Position numbers and translations under genes: made by a program
Assembly (NCBI GenBank): GCA_021785115.1
Contig: JAJYGO010000285.1
Span: 1 to 14,028, forward strand
From: Chloroflexota bacterium
GTDB lineage: Bacteria; Chloroflexota; Limnocylindria; Limnocylindrales; CSP1-4
DNA length: 14,028 bases
Direction: 5' to 3'
Notes under the pieces: generated by a model
What the model saw: the letters and a program-made list of their open reading frames with translations, nothing else
Databases searched by the model: none
What the model was told of the DNA's origin: nothing
In this document: in pieces, positions 1 to 6,238 of the stretch
How positions within the stretch are numbered: position 1 is the stretch's first letter
Layout: every line of letters starts with the position of its first letter

Positions 1-933
1 CCGACCATCCAGATGTTCCTGTACTCGGTTTCGACGGGCAGCGTCGACTTCGGCTACCGGCTCACCTGGTCCTTCGACGCGTTCACGATCATCCCGAAGC
101 AGTTCTCGCGCCAGTTCGCCAACTCGCTGATCTACGGCACGCTCGCGACCATCATCACGTTCCTGATCTCCTACCCGCTCGCCTACTTCATCGCGTTCCG
201 GGGCGGCCGCTACAAGAACCTGGTCCTCTTCCTGGTCATCGCGCCGTTCTTCACCAGCTTCCTGATCCGGACGATCTCCTGGCAGATCATCCTGGGCAAC
301 AACGGCCCCGTGATCGGCCTCATGCACGCCGTCGACATCTTCCGGGCGGTGCCCGAGAACTTCACCTTCATGGGCGAGCCCGTGGCGGTGGTCTCGGGGC
401 TCGTCTACAACTTCCTCCCCTTCATGACCCTGCCGCTCTACGTGGCGCTCGAGCGGATCGACATCCGCCTGATCGAGGCGGCCCAGGATCTCTACGCGGG
501 GCCCTGGCGACCGCGCGGGTGGCTCTACGGCGCCGTCGGCGGGGCGATCCTGGGCGGGTTCATCGGCTTCGGGATCGACTGGGACATCCCGATCTTCGCC
601 CTCGTCGGCGCGGTCCTCGGCACGATCATCCTGGGGGTCTTCGTCTCGGAGTCATTCCTCCGGGTGACCTTCCCCCTCTCGCTGCCGGGCGTGTTCGCGG
701 GATCCCTCCTCACCTTCATCCCCGCCCTCGGCGACTACGTGAACGCCACGCTGCTGGGCAGCCCCAAGACGCAGATGATCGGCAACGTGATCCAGGCCCG
801 ATTCCTGGAATCAAACGACTACCCGATCGCGTCGGCGCTCTCGATCGTGCTGATGGTGGGGATCATCGTGGCGGTCATGCTCTACGCGCGGATGCTGGGC
901 ACCGAGGACCTCAGCGGAGGGGCAATGCTGTGA
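1..933 (+). CDS. ABC transporter permease, PotB-like (5' partial, insertion in EAA loop)
   Basis: Inner-membrane subunit of a binding-protein-dependent importer of the spermidine/putrescine PotB type. The frame is open to the window edge (the first Met codon is at 13), and the usual first membrane helix is missing, so the true start lies upstream. Counting from that Met, helices fall near residues 37-60, 70-95, 121-145, 222-245 and 270-291. The family motif is visible: EAAQDLYA at 155-162, and RVTFPLSLPG at 217-226. In relatives, and in the next gene, these two parts are almost adjacent; here about 47 residues (166-212) lie between them, forming two glycine-rich hydrophobic stretches (169-188 and 192-212). 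The stop overlaps the next start by 4 bases (930-933). Substrate is inferred from family resemblance and the downstream aminotransferase; other amines or organic acids are possible. Confidence 0.88.
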   Translation, partial: PTIQMFLYSVSTGSVDFGYRLTWSFDAFTIIPKQFSRQFANSLIYGTLATIITFLISYPLAYFIAFRGGRYKNLVLFLVIAPFFTSFLIRTISWQIILGNNGPVIGLMHAVDIFRAVPENFTFMGEPVAVVSGLVYNFLPFMTLPLYVALERIDIRLIEAAQDLYAGPWRPRGWLYGAVGGAILGGFIGFGIDWDIPIFALVGAVLGTIILGVFVSESFLRVTFPLSLPGVFAGSLLTFIPALGDYVNATLLGSPKTQMIGNVIQARFLESNDYPIASALSIVLMVGIIVAVMLYARMLGTEDLSGGAML

Positions 934-1811
934 CCGCCATCGCCCGGGACCTGGCCCCTGCCCGCCCCCGGCCGGGGGCCCGCCAGCGGCTCGCCGCGTG
1001 GGTGGACCGCTGGGGGCTCGCCGTCTACACGGTGGCCGCCGTCGCGTACCTGCTGATGCCGATCGCGGTGATGATCGCCTTCAGCTTCAACGAGCAGGTG
1101 GGCAAGTTCAACTACCAGTGGCACGCCTTCTCGCTGGCGGCCTGGCTGAACCCCTTCGGCCGCCCGGGCATGGAGTCGGCGATCATCACCAGCCTGCAGA
1201 TCGCCTTCATCTCGACGCTGGTGGCGACCGCGCTGGGCACGCTGATCGCGGTCTCACTCACGCGCTACCAGTTCCCCGGTCGCTCCGCCACGAACCTCTT
1301 CATCTTCCTGCCGATGGCGACCCCCGAGATCGTGATGGGGGCGAGCCTCCTGACACTCTTCGTCAACACCGCGCAGGCGCCCTTCGACGCGATCATCCCG
1401 AAGGGGCTCCTCTTCCCGCTCGGCTTCAACACGATCCTGATCGCCCACATCATGTTCAACATCAGCTACGTCGTGGTCACCGTGAAGGCGCGCATGGCGG
1501 GGTTCGACCGGCGCCTGGAAGAGGCCGCCATGGACCTGGGGGCGAACGAGTGGACGACCTTCTGGCGCGTCACGTTCCCCCTGATCTTCCCGGGGATCCT
1601 GGCGGCGGCGCTGCTGGCCTTCTCGCTCTCCATCGACGACTTCGTGGTCACCAACTTCACGTCCGGCCTCACCAACACGTTCCCGATCTGGGTGTGGGGA
1701 TCGATCCGGAACTCGCTCCCCGTCCAGATCAACGTCGTCGGCACCATGATCTTCGGCGCCGCGGTGCTGCTGGTGCTCGGATCCACGCTGCTGCAGCGAC
1801 GGGGCCACTAG
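930..1811 (+). CDS. ABC transporter permease, PotC-like
   Basis: Second membrane subunit of the same importer, 293 residues, a usual length for PotC-type permeases. It starts at GTG 930, overlapping the previous stop as GTGA, with GGAGGGG at 916-922 seven bases ahead, so the start is well supported. A basic, proline-rich N-terminus precedes the first helix (WGLAVYTVAAVAYLLMPIAV). The EAA loop is intact and ungapped: EEAAMDLGANEW runs straight into TTFWRVTFPLIFPG, the segment that docks on the ATPase. This provides an internal standard for the anomalous first permease. The substrate-binding protein and the ATPase are not in the window; an upstream location is likely, since the operon is cut at base 1. 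Polyamine import is the family-based inference. Confidence 0.9.
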   Translation: MTAIARDLAPARPRPGARQRLAAWVDRWGLAVYTVAAVAYLLMPIAVMIAFSFNEQVGKFNYQWHAFSLAAWLNPFGRPGMESAIITSLQIAFISTLVATALGTLIAVSLTRYQFPGRSATNLFIFLPMATPEIVMGASLLTLFVNTAQAPFDAIIPKGLLFPLGFNTILIAHIMFNISYVVVTVKARMAGFDRRLEEAAMDLGANEWTTFWRVTFPLIFPGILAAALLAFSLSIDDFVVTNFTSGLTNTFPIWVWGSIRNSLPVQINVVGTMIFGAAVLLVLGSTLLQRRGH

Positions 1812-1821
1812 GGATCGCGCC

Positions 1822-2658
1822 GTGGCCCGTTCCGACGCGAATCCCTCCCGGCAGGCCACGGGCGGCTACCTGCGCATCGCCGAGGCGGCGGCCATGGTCG
1901 GCGCCAGTCCGTCGCGCCTCCGCCAGTGGGAACGCGAGGGCCTGATCCGTCCATCCCGCGGACCCGGCGGCCAGCGGCGCTACGCGCCGCGCGACGTCGA
2001 TCTTGCCCGCGAGGTGGCCCGGCTCCGCGCCGAGCGCCTGAACGCCCCGGCGATCCGTCGGCTGCTGACCGCGGCCGACGGCCCGGCATGGGACGGGCAT
2101 GCGCATCACCCACCGACCGAGCGCATGGGCGCACGGCTCCGGGAGATCCGCCTCGGGCGGGGCCTCACCCTGCACGACGCCGCCGCCAGGACGGGCCTCT
2201 CGGCGAGCTTCATCTCGTCGTTCGAGCGCGGCCTCTCCGGCGCCTCGCTGGCCGCCCTCCAGCGGCTGACCGCCGCCTGCGGCACCACGGTGTCCGAGCT
2301 GACCCGCGAGGACCCCCCGACCGCCGGCCGCGTGGTGCGGGCCGGGGAGCGGCGCGTGGTGGAGCTGGGCGGGCCCGCCATCCGCATGGAGGACCTGTCG
2401 AACGCGCCGACCGCCCTGGAGGGGCAGCTCTTCGTGCTGGCCGCCGGAGCCCGCAGCAACGGCTGGTACGCCCACCCCGGGGAGGAACTGATGTTCGTGC
2501 TGGCCGGGCGCCTGGGCGTCTGGCTGGGCGACCAGGAGTACTACGAGCTCGCGGAGGGGGACTCGCTCACCTTCCCCTCGACGCTGTCGCACCGCTTCCG
2601 GGCGCTCGCCGCATCCGAGACCAGGCTCATCTGGGTCAACACGCCACCGACCTTCTGA
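1822..2658 (+). CDS. Transcriptional regulator with MerR-like, XRE and cupin domains
   Basis: A 278-residue regulator with three modules in order. Residues 15-82 resemble a MerR winged helix (YLRIAEAAAMVG, then LRQWEREGLIRPSR and GQRRYAPRDVD). Residues 102-160 are an XRE/HTH_3 domain (MGARLREIRLGRGLTLHDAA, then GLSASFISSFERGLSGASL). Residues 195-270 are a cupin barrel (HPGEELMFVLAGRLGVWLG, then LAEGDSLTFPSTLSHRF). XRE-cupin regulators such as PuuR sense small molecules and control amine or amino-acid catabolism; the extra MerR-like reader is unusual. The GTG start lies 10 bases after the permease stop with only a weak AGGG ahead, so translation is probably coupled. Its position inside the operon suggests that it controls the operon, probably including itself. 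The ligand is unknown. Confidence 0.88.
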   Translation: MARSDANPSRQATGGYLRIAEAAAMVGASPSRLRQWEREGLIRPSRGPGGQRRYAPRDVDLAREVARLRAERLNAPAIRRLLTAADGPAWDGHAHHPPTERMGARLREIRLGRGLTLHDAAARTGLSASFISSFERGLSGASLAALQRLTAACGTTVSELTREDPPTAGRVVRAGERRVVELGGPAIRMEDLSNAPTALEGQLFVLAAGARSNGWYAHPGEELMFVLAGRLGVWLGDQEYYELAEGDSLTFPSTLSHRFRALAASETRLIWVNTPPTF

Positions 2659-2668
2659 GGAGGCAATC

Positions 2669-3982
2669 GTGACCGAGGCAAAAAGGATCGCCGCCACGCC
2701 GCTCGATCGCTCGGTGATCCCCGCCGTCTGGTCCCGCTACACCGACCTGGTCGTGGACCGGGGCGAGGGGTCCTGGCTGATCACCACCGACGGCGAGCGG
2801 TACCTCGACTACAGCTCGGGGATCGGGGTCACCAACACCGGGCACGCCCATCCCCGCGTGGTGGCGGCCATCCAGGCCCAGGCCGCCAAGCTGCTCCACG
2901 GCCAGCAGAACATCGTCTACCACGAGCCGGGGCTGCGGCTGCACGAGCGGTTGCGCCACGTGCTGCCGGGCGACGACTGGCAGGCCTTCCTGGCCAACTC
3001 CGGGGCGGAGGCGGTGGAGGCGGCGGTGAAGCTGGCACGGGCCGCCACCGGCCGGCCGGCGATCGTCGCGTTCCGCGGCGGCTTCCACGGGCGGACCGCC
3101 CAGGCGATGGCGCTCACCACCTCCCGGGTCACGGTGCGCGGCGACTTCGAGCCGCTGCCCGGTTCCGTGTACCACGCGCCCTACCCCTACTGCTACCGCG
3201 CCACCGGCGGCCCGCACGACCCGGCGGCGTGCACCTGCGACTGGGAGGCGCAGCTCGAGACGCTCTTCGCCCAGGTGGTGGCACCGTCCAGGGTCGCCGC
3301 CTTCGTCGTGGAGCCGGTCCTGGGCGAGGGGGGCTACGTGGTGCCGCCGCGTGGCTTCCTGCCGCGGCTGCGCGAGATCGCCACGCGCCATGGGATCCTG
3401 CTGGTCGTGGACGAGGTCCAGACCGGCTTTGGACGGACCGGCCAGCTCTTCGCCGTGCGGCACGTGGACGTGGCGCCGGACATCATGATCGTGGCCAAGG
3501 GGATCGCCTCCGGGCTGCCGCTGGGCGGGATCGTGGCACGCCGCGACCTGATCGCCCGCTGGGCGCCGGGGGCCCACGGCGGCACCTACGGCGGGAACGC
3601 GGTCGCCTGCGCCGCCGCCAACGCCACGCTCGACGTGATCGAGAGCCAGGGGCTGGTCGAGAATGCCCGCGAGCGCGGCGGCCAGCTGCTCGACGGGCTC
3701 GCGGCGGTCCGCCCGCGGTTCCCCCGGCTGGGCGACCTGCGCGGGCTGGGCCTCATGGTGGGACTCGAGTTCGTGCGCGCCGACGGCGACGATCCGCGCG
3801 CACCCGATCCGGACCTGGCCAGGCGCGTCATCGCGGCGGCGCTCGAGCGCCACCTCATCGTGCTGTCGGCGGGGAGCTGGGGCCAGGTGGTGCGGCTCAT
3901 CCCGCCACTGGTGACCACGTCCCGGGAGGTCGACCACGCGGTCGCGGTGCTCACCGAATCGATGGAGGTCGCGGGGGCGTAG
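2669..3982 (+). CDS. Class III PLP-dependent aminotransferase (GabT-like)
   Basis: A 437-residue fold-type I aminotransferase of the 4-aminobutyrate/omega-amino-acid group, which moves a terminal amino group to a keto acid. Visible signatures are SGAEAVEAA (111-119, phosphate-binding region), FRGGFHGRT (135-142), VVDEVQTGFGRTGQ (D248 contacts the PLP ring nitrogen), and VAKGIASGLPLGG, where K277 is the expected Schiff-base lysine. GGTYGGNAVACAAA (304-317) matches the conserved region in GabT. The GTG start at 2669 is set by GGAGG at 2659-2663, which begins right after the regulator's stop codon. Together with the permeases it suggests catabolism of an imported amine such as putrescine or GABA. 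Acetylornithine or other omega-amine substrates cannot be excluded from sequence alone. Confidence 0.92.
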   Translation: MTEAKRIAATPLDRSVIPAVWSRYTDLVVDRGEGSWLITTDGERYLDYSSGIGVTNTGHAHPRVVAAIQAQAAKLLHGQQNIVYHEPGLRLHERLRHVLPGDDWQAFLANSGAEAVEAAVKLARAATGRPAIVAFRGGFHGRTAQAMALTTSRVTVRGDFEPLPGSVYHAPYPYCYRATGGPHDPAACTCDWEAQLETLFAQVVAPSRVAAFVVEPVLGEGGYVVPPRGFLPRLREIATRHGILLVVDEVQTGFGRTGQLFAVRHVDVAPDIMIVAKGIASGLPLGGIVARRDLIARWAPGAHGGTYGGNAVACAAANATLDVIESQGLVENARERGGQLLDGLAAVRPRFPRLGDLRGLGLMVGLEFVRADGDDPRAPDPDLARRVIAAALERHLIVLSAGSWGQVVRLIPPLVTTSREVDHAVAVLTESMEVAGA

Positions 3983-3996
3983 GCCCCGCGACCTCC
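3964..3996 (+). terminator. 13-bp perfect hairpin spanning the aminotransferase stop codon
   Basis: GGAGGTCGCGGGG (3964-3976) is perfectly complementary to CCCCGCGACCTCC (3984-3996) with a 7-base loop, GCGTAGG. The TAG stop codon lies inside the loop. No T-run follows, so as an intrinsic terminator it would be of the U-tract-less kind; mRNA 3' end protection is an alternative. Confidence 0.55.
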
Positions 3997-4001
3997 GGGT
4001 T

Positions 4002-4027
4002 CGGCGGGTGGGATCGCCCACCCGCCG
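4002..4027. terminator. Second perfect hairpin, probable bidirectional terminator
   Basis: CGGCGGGTGGG (4002-4012) pairs perfectly with CCCACCCGCCG (4017-4027) around the tetraloop ATCG. It lies between two convergent genes (aminotransferase stop at 3982, aldolase stop at 4050) and could end transcripts from both sides. There is no T-tract on either strand, which is common in very GC-rich genomes. Confidence 0.6.
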
Positions 4028-4049
4028 CTGGTGTCTGCCGGAGCCCCGT

Positions 4050-5462
4050 TCAGGCGGTGACCGCCTGGCGGAGCGCGTCGGGGAGCGGGCGATGCCGCTC
4101 CGGGGCGTGGATGTGGCGCCCCAGCAGGTCATGCGTGCCGTCGACGCGGAGCTCCTTGTAGAGCAGCTCGAGCTTGGCGGCCTGCGTGGCCAGGATCTCG
4201 TCCTTGGTCTCCAGGTCCCACAGCTGCCGCTTGAGCGGGCCGAGCGCCTTCTTGCGCGTCTTGTAGACGAACTGCTGCTCGGTCTCGCCGGGCGTGCGCT
4301 CCGCCTCGCAGTTGGCGTACACCCACACCTCGACCTCGTCGTGCAGCGCGCGCGGCGTGGCGGGGTGGTCGTACAGCGTGTTCTGGAAGCCCGTGGCCAG
4401 GTGGATCTCCGCCGTGTCCACCTCCGGGAAGTGGTGGAAGAGCTCGTCCGGCAGGGTGGAGGCGCCGTGCTGGACCGCGCCCGCGAGCCCGTAGTCGCGG
4501 CAGATCGCGGAGAGCCGGCGGATGGTGTCGAAGTCGACCTTCACCTGGGCGACGCCGCCCCCGGGCAGCGGCACGCCGCCGTGGCTCGTCCCGGTCTGGA
4601 TGCTCACTTTCGACAGCCCGGGCACCCCGCTTCCTGCGCGGCGGTCGAGCTCGCGCCGGAAGCCGTCCAGGAACGCGCGGAGCTCGGGCTCCGTGGAATT
4701 CTGCTTGCCGACCTCGCCGATCTCACCGCCGATGCTGACGGTCAGCCCGGCGGGCTCGATCTCGCGGATCAGCGCCGCCAGCTCGCCGGCACGCTCGTAG
4801 TTGGTGCGCTGCTGCTCGTCGACGGTGGATCGCGACAGGTCCACCAGGGTGGAGCTGTCGATGTCGATGTTGCCGTAGCCCACCGCGATCGCGTCGCGGG
4901 TGGCCTTCCGCAGCGATTCGGTCACGCCCTCCGCGTCGGCGGCGTACTTCTTCGCGTTGAACTGGTAGTGGTCACCCTGGACAAAGACGGGATCCGCCCA
5001 CCCGGCGGCGATCGCACCGGCCAGGCAGCTGGTGATGTACTCGCCGGGCCGCTGGAACGTGTACTCCTGCTCGCTGCGGGCGAGCTCCAGGATCAGGGGC
5101 CCCACCCCGTGGCGGCCCGCCGTCTCGTACACGGTGCGCGCCATGTCGAAGACCTGCGTGCGCAGGTTCATGGCCGGGACGGTGAACCCGCCGACCTCCC
5201 CGCGCCCGCGGGCCATGTACAGCTCGTGGATGCTCGCCGAGCGGATCCCCAGCTCCTGCGCGGCTTCCCACACGATCCAGCGGGCGGCCTCCACGGTCGC
5301 CGGATCCTCGCTGAACGTCGCGGTCCAGGCGAGGTCCCGGATCCCCCGGTCGCGAAACGCGCGCTCGTCGTCGATGACGAGCCGCTCGCCGTCCACGTGG
5401 GCGGTGCCGCGGAGCAGGTCGAGCAGTGCCGCCGGCGAGCCGGCGACGGTGGGCTGAGGCAT
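4050..5462 (-). CDS. Class II (metal-dependent) aldolase family protein, long form
   Basis: A 470-residue protein related to zinc-dependent class II fructose-bisphosphate/ketose-bisphosphate aldolases, which split or join sugar phosphates. The expected barrel motifs appear in order: VFVQGDHYQF (159-168; D164 and H165 match the catalytic Asp and a metal His), NIDIDSSTL (198-206), IGGEIGEVG (244-252), SIQTGTSHGG (287-296; H294 a likely metal ligand), and AVQHGASTLPDE (329-340; H332 likewise). Typical class II enzymes have about 280-360 residues; this one has an N-terminal extension of about 90 and roughly 110 residues after the barrel, containing a Cys (C385) and a charged helical tail. The ATG start has GGAGGT at 5468-5473, five bases ahead. 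Fructose-bisphosphate, tagatose-bisphosphate or another ketose substrate cannot be decided here. It faces the aminotransferase convergently and stands alone. Confidence 0.83.
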   Translation of the reverse strand: MPQPTVAGSPAALLDLLRGTAHVDGERLVIDDERAFRDRGIRDLAWTATFSEDPATVEAARWIVWEAAQELGIRSASIHELYMARGRGEVGGFTVPAMNLRTQVFDMARTVYETAGRHGVGPLILELARSEQEYTFQRPGEYITSCLAGAIAAGWADPVFVQGDHYQFNAKKYAADAEGVTESLRKATRDAIAVGYGNIDIDSSTLVDLSRSTVDEQQRTNYERAGELAALIREIEPAGLTVSIGGEIGEVGKQNSTEPELRAFLDGFRRELDRRAGSGVPGLSKVSIQTGTSHGGVPLPGGGVAQVKVDFDTIRRLSAICRDYGLAGAVQHGASTLPDELFHHFPEVDTAEIHLATGFQNTLYDHPATPRALHDEVEVWVYANCEAERTPGETEQQFVYKTRKKALGPLKRQLWDLETKDEILATQAAKLELLYKELRVDGTHDLLGRHIHAPERHRPLPDALRQAVTA

Positions 5463-5593
5463 TGGTGACCTCCGTTGGCGGGACGCCCGGGTTGGCGACG
5501 CGTGTCGCGTTCGTTGTCGGGGCGAATCCTACCGCGGCCCCGGCCGCCGACGGGGGTGCCGAATTTCGTTCCCGAGGCACTGGCGGCCGGCCC

Positions 5594-6163
5594 ATGTCAC
5601 GCCTACGGTCGACACCGATGATCCGTCACGGCCTCGCATCGCTGGTCCTGATCGCGGGCCTCGCCGCGTGCGGCGGCGCGGCGCCCACCGCACCCGCCAC
5701 GGCCTCCCCCGCGCCGCCGGAGTCAGCGGCGTCTCCGTCGGCGCTCGTCCACGAGCCGATCCTCCTCTTCTTCTCGCACGGCGCGACGAGCGACGTCTGC
5801 GTGGCCGACCACCCGGTGGTGCGATGGGTTCCCGAGCGTTCGATCGAGATCATCGTGGCCCAGCTCGTCCGCGGTCCCACGGAGGCCGAGCGCGCGGCCG
5901 GCTACTCGAGCTGGTTCTCGCCCGCCACCTCGGCCGCGGTGGAGGGCGCGGTCCTCTCCGACGGGATCGCGCGGGTCGACTTCCGGGACCTCGATCTGTT
6001 GATCCCGAACGCGTCCAGCTCGTGCGGCTCCAGCGTGCTGCTGAGCTCCCTCGACGCCACCCTGCGGCAGCTGCCGGCCGTGCGCGAGACCCGGTATTCG
6101 ATCGGGGGCAGCGAGGAGCGCTTCTACCTGTGGCTGCAGATGTCGCCCCCCGGCTCGACGTGA
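5594..6163 (+). CDS. GerMN-domain lipoprotein
   Basis: A 189-residue predicted lipoprotein. A short basic start and a hydrophobic stretch (LASLVLIAGLAAC) end in a lipobox with Cys26, so the mature protein should be lipid-anchored outside the cytoplasmic membrane. A Pro/Ala/Ser linker (27-54) leads to a GerMN domain (about 55-185): ILLFFSHG, then VPERSIEIIVAQLVRGPTEAERAAGY, DGIARVDF, and SLDATLRQLPAVRETRYSIGG. GerMN domains occur in GerM and in many lipoproteins of non-sporulating bacteria, and probably bind wall or protein partners. Cys69 and Cys144 might form a disulfide. ATG 5594 and in-frame ATG 5618 both leave a working signal; neither has a strong ribosome site. The gap to the divergent aldolase gene (5463-5593) shows no convincing promoter. 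Specific role unknown. Confidence 0.82.
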   Translation: MSRLRSTPMIRHGLASLVLIAGLAACGGAAPTAPATASPAPPESAASPSALVHEPILLFFSHGATSDVCVADHPVVRWVPERSIEIIVAQLVRGPTEAERAAGYSSWFSPATSAAVEGAVLSDGIARVDFRDLDLLIPNASSSCGSSVLLSSLDATLRQLPAVRETRYSIGGSEERFYLWLQMSPPGST

Positions 6164-6164
6164 C

Positions 6165-6182
6165 GGCCGGCTCGTGCCGGCC
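6165..6182. terminator. 7-bp perfect hairpin after the lipoprotein gene
   Basis: GGCCGGC and GCCGGCC flank the loop TCGT, starting two bases after the stop at 6161-6163 and lying between two convergent genes. No T-run follows. It is a plausible terminator for the lipoprotein gene and perhaps for the operon arriving from the other side; GC-rich chance pairing is possible. Confidence 0.5.
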
Positions 6183-6238
6183 CGCGGTCCGCACGGTGGC
6201 GTGGCCCTGCGCCGACGGGCCTGCCAGGCGGTGGGCGC

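Noticed and set aside
508..648. Frameshift or mobile insertion as the cause of the permease insert
   Set aside because: The insert is an exact multiple of three, the frame and motif resume correctly, and I see no target duplication or inverted ends.
519..929. Upstream extension of the second permease inside the first permease
   Set aside because: It reads as an Arg/Pro-rich out-of-frame translation of the first permease; the GTG at 930 fits permease length and has a Shine-Dalgarno sequence.
5463..5593. Divergent promoters between the aldolase and lipoprotein genes
   Set aside because: The best -10-like match (TAGGAT, minus strand, 5526-5531) has no -35 partner at proper spacing; nothing convincing on the plus strand.
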